From: Planctomycetaceae bacterium
GTDB lineage: Bacteria; Planctomycetota; Planctomycetia; Planctomycetales; Planctomycetaceae
Assembly: GCA_003445035.1 (NCBI GenBank)
Contig: DLVV01000047.1
Span: forward strand, 1 to 5,460
DNA length: 5,460 nucleotides
Reading direction: 5' to 3'
Position numbers and translations under genes: made by a program. The notes beneath the pieces were generated by a model. It did not search any database. It had not been told where the DNA came from and worked only from the letters and a program-made list of their open reading frames with translations. Positions 1 to 5,460 of the stretch are shown in pieces; position 1 is the stretch's first letter, and the number at the start of each line of letters is the position of its first letter.

Positions 1-2140
1 GGCACCCGAACAGGCTCTCGACAGTCACCAGGTGGATGCCCGGGCGGACATCTACAGCCTCGGTTGCACGATGTACTTCCTCCTGACCGGCCGTCCTCCG
101 TTCAACGAGGGGACACTGGCCCAGAGGTTGATGTGGCACCAGACCAAGTCTCCGCCGGAGATTTCCGAGACCCGTGCCGATGTGCCCGAGGGGCTTGCTG
201 AAATCGTTTCGACGATGATGGCCAAGGATGCGGACAACAGGTTCCAGACGGCTCGGGATGTTGCCGAACAACTCACCACCTGGATCGGTGACGGCGAGAC
301 GGCTGCCCAGCCCCCGGTGGCCGCAGCCGTTCTCGTGGCCAAGCCGGTCGAGCCACCGACTCCGGCTCCTTCCCCGGTTGACCCGTCCCCTCCAGTGGCC
401 ACGCCCGTCGAGCCACCGGTGCCGGAGGCCGGCGATACCACCCGGGTTTCCGCTTCGGAAACCGAGAAGGTCGTCGCCGGGACCGATGATCCCGGACTGG
501 CCGACTTTCTGTCGCAACTCGGCAATGACGACACGCCGGCCCCTTCGGCTGTTGTCGAACCGGACGCCCCCCCTGCCCTGACCCCCGACGTTCCGCCAAC
601 CGTCGCACCCCCCGAGGCGCCACCGGCCCCCTCTCCGCCCCCGTTCACACCGGTTGAGGTCGCTCCCGGCATGGATTCGGCCGAAGAGTCGCCACCGTCA
701 GTGGCAGCCCAGAGCAGCGGCTTCCCGGATCTGGACGTGTCGTCTCCGCAGGCCACTCCCCGGCGGTCGACTCGCAGCAGGAAGACCGCCGGTCGCCGCC
801 GGGCGTCGGGCAAGGGGTCGAAGATGTGGCTGGCCATTGGTGGAGTGGTATTGCTTGTGATCGTTGCGGTCGTGGTGATGAGCAACATCGGCGGTGGAGG
901 AGGTGGAGCGGAAAACGGTGGCGAAACCGCCGACCCGGGATCGGACGGCACGGGTGGAGATGCCGGCGGGACCCCGACGAAGGTCACCCCTCCTCCGGCG
1001 AAAAAGGCCGCCGGAGGGAAGAAACCGGCCAAGGCGAAAAAGACACTGCAGGTGGGCGGGGTGGACGCCGAGTACGAGACGATCACCGCCGCACTGGCCT
1101 ACGTTCGTGAGCACGTCGACGGCTATTCCAGGCGATCGCGTCGGATCCAGGTCACGATCAATGTGCTGGGGGGGCAGACCTATGCCGAGTCGATCGAAAT
1201 CGACGGCAAGAAACAGAAGTGGCCGACCGGGATCGCGATTGTCAGCACCGGCGTCGAACCGGCAATCATCGCACCGACGGGGCGAAAATCGGGTATCCGG
1301 CTGAACCAGGTCGAATATGTCCGGATTGAAGGATTCCGGGTCGAGGTCAAAGGAAAGCCGACCGGCGTGGTGCTGGCCGGAGCCCAGGACCGGGTGCAAC
1401 TCGAGAACCTGGTCATCGACGGATTCACCGAGAGCGGGATCGATTTGCAGGGTGCGGCCGGCGAACCCAGCCAGGACGCCCTGCGGCTGATCGACCTGCG
1501 GCTGACCGCCGGTGGAGCCGCAGCGGTCGGGGTGAGGTTGTCCGAGGGTGTCTACGATACGTCGCATGTGGAAATCACCGGGTGCCGACTGATCGGTCCC
1601 CAGCGAGCCGGAATCCAGTTGACCGACACCGCCACTTACGTGGCGGTCAGTCGGACGGTCGTCCAGTCGGCTGGGGTGGCCCTGGAGTTTTCCGGTGAGA
1701 ACCGGACGTGGCGTCACCTGAAGATCCACAACAACACGTTCTCGAAGGTCCAGCGGGGGCTGGTCTTCGAGCACATGCCGACCGACAATTCGGACAACGT
1801 CACGATTCGCCGGAACCTGTTCCACGAGATCGAAGGACCGGAGTGCCTGGTCGAGAACGGGTACGTGGAATTGCAATTCAGCCAGATGGTCAGCACGGCC
1901 GGTTCGATCACCGAGAACTGGTCGACACGTACTGCCCCGGCGGATCTCAAGAAAGGCGAACGCGAGTTGATGCTGCCGGGCCTGAAACAGCAACGCGGGG
2001 TCAAGGTCGAGTTCTCGTCGACGGATCCCGCCGCGTCGGACTTTCTCGAACCCCGTGACGGCACGCTGCCACGCCGGGGGCCGGGTAACCCGAAGGACCC
2101 GGCCTTCATTGGTGCCCAGCCGTTTCGAGCGAGACGCTAG
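1..2140 (+). CDS. Receptor-like Ser/Thr protein kinase, C-terminal part, with Pro-rich linker, one TM helix and extracytoplasmic beta-helix domain (5' truncated by window edge)
   Basis: The reading frame is already open at position 2, so the gene starts outside the window. The visible protein opens with APEQ, the subdomain VIII motif of Hanks-type kinases, followed by DIYSLGCTMYFLLTG (subdomain IX, with the invariant Asp) and DNRFQTARDV (subdomain XI Arg). The ATP-binding and catalytic-loop motifs must lie upstream. Counting from the GTG codon at 32, residues 1-85 complete the kinase. Residues about 92-240 form a Pro/Ala/Val-rich linker, 243-264 are strongly basic, 265-286 are a hydrophobic helix, 287-340 are Gly-rich then Lys/Pro/Ala-rich, and about 341-690 resemble a right-handed parallel beta-helix of the pectate lyase-like fold, opening with YETITAALAYV and then showing repeated short-strand turns. 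By the positive-inside rule the kinase is cytoplasmic and the beta-helix outside. That the beta-helix binds carbohydrate or another ligand is inference. The GTG at 32 is not the true start. The gene ends in TAG, overlapping the convergent neighbour by four bases. Confidence 0.9.
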   Translation, partial: APEQALDSHQVDARADIYSLGCTMYFLLTGRPPFNEGTLAQRLMWHQTKSPPEISETRADVPEGLAEIVSTMMAKDADNRFQTARDVAEQLTTWIGDGETAAQPPVAAAVLVAKPVEPPTPAPSPVDPSPPVATPVEPPVPEAGDTTRVSASETEKVVAGTDDPGLADFLSQLGNDDTPAPSAVVEPDAPPALTPDVPPTVAPPEAPPAPSPPPFTPVEVAPGMDSAEESPPSVAAQSSGFPDLDVSSPQATPRRSTRSRKTAGRRRASGKGSKMWLAIGGVVLLVIVAVVVMSNIGGGGGGAENGGETADPGSDGTGGDAGGTPTKVTPPPAKKAAGGKKPAKAKKTLQVGGVDAEYETITAALAYVREHVDGYSRRSRRIQVTINVLGGQTYAESIEIDGKKQKWPTGIAIVSTGVEPAIIAPTGRKSGIRLNQVEYVRIEGFRVEVKGKPTGVVLAGAQDRVQLENLVIDGFTESGIDLQGAAGEPSQDALRLIDLRLTAGGAAAVGVRLSEGVYDTSHVEITGCRLIGPQRAGIQLTDTATYVAVSRTVVQSAGVALEFSGENRTWRHLKIHNNTFSKVQRGLVFEHMPTDNSDNVTIRRNLFHEIEGPECLVENGYVELQFSQMVSTAGSITENWSTRTAPADLKKGERELMLPGLKQQRGVKVEFSSTDPAASDFLEPRDGTLPRRGPGNPKDPAFIGAQPFRARR

Positions 2141-2685
2141 GCGTCCAGGCCTCGTTCGGTGCGAATCTGTTTGACCTCGTCCATGACCTGGCCGATCAGC
2201 GTCGCGTTCTCGTCCAGCGCGGTGTACTCGATCACGTGAGTCCAGGTGTTCAGCCCGACCGCTGCCAGTGCGGCCAGCAGGTGAAGCGTGGCCGGCGACA
2301 GGCCCAGCCAGCCGGTGAAACCGACCGGCGAGGCGGGGTCGGCCGCGGCCCCCAGTGTCCCGGCGGCCAGCAACAGCAGGAATCCTCCGACGATGACCGG
2401 GATCGTCCGGTACTTCAGTTTCCGGCTGGCCGCGTATCCGTCTCCGGAAAGCGGGTAGACCCGGGCGGTCTCCTCGAACCACCGTCCGGTGCCGATGAAG
2501 TAGGTCATCACCAGCCCGTGAACGAGGGTGGTGAACAGCATCCCGCCCAGCGAGGCCCACATGTGGTAGTCGACCTGGTGGCTCAGAGACCTCTCGGCAG
2601 CGTTCTCGATCCCCAGCCCCAGCACCAGCGCCGCGGCCAGCAGCAGCGTGCTGATGATCGACAGCGGAAGGAAGATCGTCTTCAC
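2137..2685 (-). CDS. Small four-helix integral membrane protein, unknown family, with paired membrane histidines
   Basis: I do not recognise the family. From the GTG at 2685 the protein has 182 residues. Four hydrophobic helices are visible at about 4-24, 42-64, 94-114 and 133-153, followed by a charged C-terminal tail (155-182). The loop between helices 2 and 3 and the tail hold most of the Arg/Lys, so both are predicted cytoplasmic with the N-terminus also inside. Helix 2 carries H41 and H56, and helix 4 carries H135 and H150, both pairs spaced H-x14-H; H36 lies just before helix 2. This arrangement could bind two hemes, but that is inference. The frame stays open on the - strand up to 3774, but that extension is antisense to the MR/MLE gene and lacks membrane character. 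The GTG at 2685 was chosen because the hydrophobic sequence begins there and a GGGG-containing stretch lies about six bases upstream. No ATG is available nearby, so the start is uncertain. The gene is convergent with the kinase and divergent from the MR/MLE gene. Confidence 0.75.
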   Translation of the reverse strand: MKTIFLPLSIISTLLLAAALVLGLGIENAAERSLSHQVDYHMWASLGGMLFTTLVHGLVMTYFIGTGRWFEETARVYPLSGDGYAASRKLKYRTIPVIVGGFLLLLAAGTLGAAADPASPVGFTGWLGLSPATLHLLAALAAVGLNTWTHVIEYTALDENATLIGQVMDEVKQIRTERGLDA

Positions 2686-2775
2686 GATCGGCCCCGTGAC
2701 AATGGAAAGAACTGGAGCGGTCGGTATGCTGATCGCTGCCGATGATAGGGGATTCCCGGGGGAACGAGGAAGTCG
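2686..2775. promoter_or_regulatory. Divergent intergenic region serving the membrane-protein and MR/MLE genes
   Basis: Only 90 bases separate the two divergent starts, so promoters for both genes probably sit here, or overlap the membrane-protein coding region. I see no convincing -35/-10 pair with proper spacing on either strand. On the + strand GTGACA at 2696-2701 is close to a -35 box, but the nearest -10-like hexamer, TATGCT at 2725-2730, is 23 bases away. On the - strand TATCAT (2747 to 2742) is a fair -10 with no matching -35. A short inverted repeat, TTCCC-GG-GGGAA, lies at 2753-2764 directly before the MR/MLE ribosome binding site. It could be an operator or chance in GC-rich DNA. Confidence 0.4.
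2766..2771 (+). promoter_or_regulatory. Ribosome binding site of the MR/MLE gene
   Basis: GAGGAA lies four bases before the ATG at 2776. It is a good Shine-Dalgarno match and supports that ATG as the true start. It is the clearest ribosome binding site inside the window; hisD has none that can be seen. Confidence 0.65.
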
Positions 2776-3900
2776 ATGAAGATCACCAGCATCACCAGTC
2801 ACCAGGTCGAGATTCCGCTGAAGCCGGCCCGTCGCATGATCTCGGCCCTCGGCCAGCACACCGTCTCGCGATACGTGCTGGTCCGGATCCAAACCGACGC
2901 GGGCATCGAAGGGGCCGGCGAAGCGACGGTGATGCCGCGTTGGAGTGGCGAGACCGCGTGGGGAGCGCAGGCGGTCATCGATCACGTCTTTGCGCCGCTG
3001 CTGGTCGGGTGTGACCCGTTCGACATTCCCCAGGTCGATCACCTGATGGACCGGGCCGCCGCCGACAACTGGTTCGCCAAGAGCGCGATCGAGATGGCGT
3101 GCTGGGACATCCAGGGCAAGGAGGCCGGGAAGCCGGTCTACGAATTGCTGGGCGGAGCCGTACGCCCCTTGCCGATCACCTGCCGTTTCTCGATGGGGGC
3201 TTATCCTCTCGAGCGGGCCCGGCAACGGGCCGGCGAACTGGTCGAGGAGGGTTTCACGACGATCAAGGTCAAGGTGGGGACCGATCTCGAAGAGGACGTG
3301 GCACGGGTGGCGGCCGTCCGAGAGGTGATCGGTCCCGACCGTGACCTGGTGATCGATGCCAACGCCGGCTGGGACGCCGCCACCTCGATCACCGCGATGG
3401 AGCGGATGGCCGACGATAACGTGGGACTGTTCGAACAACCGACCACCAATGGCGACTTCCACGCGTTGGCCGAGGTGCGGCGAGCGATCTCCTGCCCGGT
3501 CATGGCCGACGACATCGTCTTCGACCTGCCCGATGCTCTCGAGTGCATCCGCCACGAGGCGTGCGACGTGATCAGCCTCTATCCCGGCAAGAACGGGGGG
3601 ATCCGCAAGGCGTGGGAAATCGCCGAACTGGCGGCCGAGCACGACGTGGCCTGCAGCATCGGGTCGAACCTCGAGCTCGACGTCGCCGCCGCGGCGATGT
3701 GCCACCTGGTGGTCGCTTGTCCGAACATGCAGGTCGAGACCTATCCGGGAGATATCCTCGGACCGGATTACCACGAGGCCCGGGTGGCGACCAACCCGAT
3801 CGTCGTCAACGGGCCGGTGATCGAAACCCCCACGGGGCCCGGACTGGGTGTCGAGGTTGACTGGGAGGCAGTCGAGAGGATGGCGCCGGCTTCAGGGTGA
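2776..3900 (+). CDS. Mandelate racemase/muconate lactonizing enzyme family protein (enolase superfamily), substrate unknown
   Basis: The 374-residue protein has the usual length and two-part build of the MR/MLE group: an N-terminal capping domain (about 1-125, ending in WDIQGKEAGKPVYELLGG) and a modified TIM barrel. Enolase-superfamily enzymes abstract the proton alpha to a carboxylate and stabilise the enediolate with Mg2+. The expected residues are present: the KxK motif K164/K166 (IKVKVG), metal ligands D194 (DANAGW), E220 (FEQP) and D245 (MADD), and a second catalytic Lys, K272, in YPGKNGG. A Lys on each side of the active site places it nearer the MLE subgroup (cycloisomerases, dipeptide epimerases, o-succinylbenzoate synthase, N-succinylamino acid racemase) than mandelate racemase, which uses a His. 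The third ligand motif reads ADD rather than the commoner ADE. The exact reaction (cycloisomerase, epimerase or dehydratase) cannot be told from sequence, and the neighbours do not help. The start is supported by the upstream GAGGAA. The last nine bases overlap the end of hisD on the other strand. Confidence 0.93.
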   Translation: MKITSITSHQVEIPLKPARRMISALGQHTVSRYVLVRIQTDAGIEGAGEATVMPRWSGETAWGAQAVIDHVFAPLLVGCDPFDIPQVDHLMDRAAADNWFAKSAIEMACWDIQGKEAGKPVYELLGGAVRPLPITCRFSMGAYPLERARQRAGELVEEGFTTIKVKVGTDLEEDVARVAAVREVIGPDRDLVIDANAGWDAATSITAMERMADDNVGLFEQPTTNGDFHALAEVRRAISCPVMADDIVFDLPDALECIRHEACDVISLYPGKNGGIRKAWEIAELAAEHDVACSIGSNLELDVAAAAMCHLVVACPNMQVETYPGDILGPDYHEARVATNPIVVNGPVIETPTGPGLGVEVDWEAVERMAPASG

Positions 3901-5289
3901 TTCGCCGGACGGCGGATCGGCCAGGCGGATCGTGATGCTGGCCGCATGCGCCGTCAGACCCTCGGTCTCGGCCATCCGGCAGACATCGGCCGCGTCGGCC
4001 GCCAGGGACTCGCGGTCGTAACGGATGACGCTGGACCGCTTGAGGAAGTCGTTGGCCGAGAGACCGTTGGCGAAACGGGCGGTGCCGCCGGTGGGCAACA
4101 CGTGTGAGGGGCCGGCCACGTAATCTCCCAGGGCGACCGGGGTGTGGTGTCCCAGGAAGATCGCCCCGGCATTCTGGACGTGGTCGAGAATGCTGGAGGG
4201 GTCGGCGGTCGAGATGTGCAGGTGCTCGGGTGCCATCCGCTCGGACAACGCGATCGCCTCGTCCCGGTCGGCCACCCGCACCAGCGCGCCGAACTGGTTC
4301 AGGCTCTGCGTGGCCAGGTCGCCCCGCGGCAGCCGCTCCAGTTGTTCGGCCAGGGCCGAGGCGACGGCTTCGATCAACGGCTCGTGCCAGGTCAGCAGCA
4401 CGCTGGCTCCGGGGCTGTGCTCGGCCTGGGAAATCAGGTCGCTGGCCAGGAAGGTCGGGTCGGCCGTCTCGTCGGCCAGCACCACCACCTCGCTGGGGCC
4501 GGCGATCGAATCGATGTCCACCTCGCCGAAAACGCGTTGCTTGGCCAGGGCGACGAACAGGTTGCCCGGACCGACGATCTTGTCGACGGCCTCGATGCCG
4601 TCGACCCCGTAGGCCAGCGCGGCGACCGCCTGGGCCCCGCCCACACGGTACACTTCGTCGATTCCCAACTCGTGACAGGCCGCCAGCAGATCGGTGTTGA
4701 ATCCGCCGAATTCGGTTGGAGGCACGACGACGGCGATCTGCTCGACCCCGGCAGTGCGGGCCGGCACCGCCGTCATCAGTAAGGTCGAGGGGTAGGCGGC
4801 CGCGCCGCCGGGGACACACACGCCGACCCGTCGCAGCGGACGATACCGTTGAGTCAGTTCGACCGTCCCCTGCCCTGCCCCGCCGTCCCGCTGTCGCAGA
4901 ACCGTCACGTCCTCGGGCAGGACCCGCGACTGGAACTCGACGATGTTGTCGCGAATTCGTCGGATGGTGGCCAGGTAGTCGGGGGCGGCTGCCTGGTGGG
5001 CGGCCTGGAATTCTTCCCGGGAGACTCGCAGCGTGTCACCGGTCAGGTCGACACCGTCGAGCCTGCGGGTGTAGTCCAGGACCGATTCCAGGCCTCCGGA
5101 AGCGACGTCGCCGCAGATGCGGTCGACGACCTGTGCCGGTGAGAGTGGTTCGCCAAAGATTTCGACGGTTCGCTCGCGGCCGGCCTCCGAGACGATGTCG
5201 CCGCGCGGACTGAGTCGTTCTCGCAGGCTGTCGATCAGGGCGGTGGCCTCGCCGCTCCGCGTGTCGATCGTGGTGATGTCGAGCGGCAT
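3892..5289 (-). CDS. hisD: Histidinol dehydrogenase (EC 1.1.1.23)
   Basis: HisD performs the last two steps of histidine biosynthesis in the cytoplasm, oxidising L-histidinol through histidinaldehyde to L-histidine with two NAD+; it is a Zn2+ homodimer. The 465-residue sequence carries the family signatures in order: VCVPGGAAAYPSTLLMT (157-173), GPGNLFVALAK (240-250), IDSIAGPSEVVVLAD (259-273), QAEHSPGAS (288-296), APEHLHI (353-359), GDYVAGPSHVLPTGG (388-402) and EGLTAHAAS (443-451). By comparison with the Escherichia coli enzyme, the Zn ligands are Q288, H291, D389 and H448, and the catalytic pair is E355/H356. All are intact, so the enzyme should be active. It is about 30 residues longer than the 434-residue E. 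coli protein; part of this is a Gly-rich insertion around 133-145. No Shine-Dalgarno sequence is evident before the ATG. No other his gene is in the window. The 3' end overlaps the MR/MLE gene tail to tail by nine bases. Confidence 0.97.
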   Translation of the reverse strand: MPLDITTIDTRSGEATALIDSLRERLSPRGDIVSEAGRERTVEIFGEPLSPAQVVDRICGDVASGGLESVLDYTRRLDGVDLTGDTLRVSREEFQAAHQAAAPDYLATIRRIRDNIVEFQSRVLPEDVTVLRQRDGGAGQGTVELTQRYRPLRRVGVCVPGGAAAYPSTLLMTAVPARTAGVEQIAVVVPPTEFGGFNTDLLAACHELGIDEVYRVGGAQAVAALAYGVDGIEAVDKIVGPGNLFVALAKQRVFGEVDIDSIAGPSEVVVLADETADPTFLASDLISQAEHSPGASVLLTWHEPLIEAVASALAEQLERLPRGDLATQSLNQFGALVRVADRDEAIALSERMAPEHLHISTADPSSILDHVQNAGAIFLGHHTPVALGDYVAGPSHVLPTGGTARFANGLSANDFLKRSSVIRYDRESLAADAADVCRMAETEGLTAHAASITIRLADPPSGESP

Positions 5290-5460
5290 CGGACGGGGCC
5301 TGGCCGGGGATTCACTTGCCGCAGGTAATCCTAGTGGCTCCCCGATGGGCTGGCCACACGCGAGGCTGTCCGGACACCGTTGAAGAAGGCACCGGGGCCG
5401 AGCTAGAGTGAGTGTTCCAACTGCAGCGGAACAGGTACCACCGAATCGAGGACCGGCGAT
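5290..5460. other. Noncoding region upstream of hisD
   Basis: This 171-base stretch lies between the hisD start and the right edge and holds no convincing complete gene. It should contain the hisD promoter. The best - strand candidate is TGGCCA (5356 to 5351), 17 bases, then TAGGAT (5333 to 5328). Each hexamer matches the sigma-70 consensus at only four of six positions, so the call is weak. The rest may belong to a rightward gene beginning at or beyond the edge. Confidence 0.5.
5380..5409 (+). promoter_or_regulatory. Possible sigma-70-type promoter for a rightward gene beyond the window
   Basis: TTGAAG (5380-5385) and TAGAGT (5404-5409) are separated by 18 bases and point to the right, away from hisD. 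Each hexamer matches the consensus at four of six positions. A GAGGA follows at 5448-5452, six bases before the terminal AT of the window. Planctomycete promoters are poorly defined, so this is only a candidate. Confidence 0.25.

Noticed and set aside
349..418. Repeated GTCGAGCCACCG segment in the kinase linker (PVEPP at residues 105-109 and 125-129)
   Set aside because: Short repeats are expected in low-complexity Pro-rich linkers; there is no sign of a mobile or regulatory repeat.
52..1086. 344-codon - strand frame rich in Gly, Ser, Thr and Pro
   Set aside because: The composition is a mirror of the Pro/Ala-rich linker coded on the + strand; there is no independent signal, ribosome binding site or domain.
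698..2560. Long - strand open frame of 620 codons antisense to the kinase gene and running into the membrane-protein gene
   Set aside because: It lies opposite a protein with clear kinase, TM and beta-helix features. Its product is rich in Arg, Asp, Gly and His without domain motifs, as expected for an antisense frame in GC-rich DNA with few stop codons.
2753..2764. Inverted repeat TTCCC-GG-GGGAA as a terminator
   Set aside because: It has only five base pairs with a two-base loop and no T-tract. It lies in front of a ribosome binding site, not after a gene.
2783..2805. Three TCACCAG copies at 2783, 2792 and 2799, with the same heptamer also at 26-32
   Set aside because: The copies fall inside coding sequence and code ordinary N-terminal residues of the MR/MLE protein (ITSITSHQV). 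Spacing is uneven and the match near position 26 codes the same Ser-His-Gln-Val by chance.
2686..3774. Upstream extension of the membrane-protein frame on the - strand
   Set aside because: The extension crosses the intergenic region and then runs antisense to the MR/MLE gene. Its composition is charged and shadow-like, and hydrophobic membrane sequence begins only near the GTG at 2685.
4104..4782. Several + strand frames opposite hisD (about 156 to 212 codons)
   Set aside because: They are antisense to a fully intact HisD, with no recognisable domain and Arg- or Gly-heavy composition typical of shadows.
3806..4819. 337-codon - strand frame overlapping hisD in another frame
   Set aside because: It is Arg/Gly-rich shadow coding. 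The hisD frame holds all the family motifs across the same DNA.

Overview
The window reads as chromosomal DNA of a high-GC bacterium, most likely a planctomycete (Planctomycetota). This is an inference. It rests on a Ser/Thr protein kinase C-terminal half followed by a long Pro-rich linker, a single membrane helix and a large extracytoplasmic beta-helix, an architecture family typical of that phylum, together with strong GC bias at third codon positions and a histidine biosynthesis gene standing outside a his operon. No mobile element, CRISPR array, tRNA or rRNA is visible.

Layout, left to right: (1) positions 1-2140, + strand, the 3' part of a receptor-like Ser/Thr kinase that enters from outside the window; (2) 2137-2685, - strand, a small four-helix membrane protein of unknown family whose helices 2 and 4 each carry a His-x14-His pair; (3) 2686-2775, a 90-base divergent intergenic region; (4) 2776-3900, + strand, an enolase-superfamily enzyme of the mandelate racemase/muconate lactonizing enzyme (MR/MLE) type; (5) 3892-5289, - strand, hisD, histidinol dehydrogenase, which ends inside the MR/MLE gene; (6) 5290-5460, a noncoding stretch upstream of hisD, with a possible rightward promoter and what may be the first two bases of a start codon at the very edge.

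The genes alternate in direction (+, -, +, -), so none forms an operon with another inside the window. Both convergent pairs overlap at their stop codons (4 and 9 bases), leaving no room for conventional terminators between them. No single pathway links the genes. HisD is a housekeeping enzyme for histidine synthesis, the MR/MLE enzyme probably works on a carboxylate substrate that cannot be named from sequence, and the kinase is a membrane signalling protein.

The points most worth following are the His pairing and predicted topology of the four-helix protein, which match the geometry of a two-heme b-type cytochrome; the kinase/beta-helix receptor architecture; and the shared CTAG stop. I did not find a clear multi-gene system of a new type.
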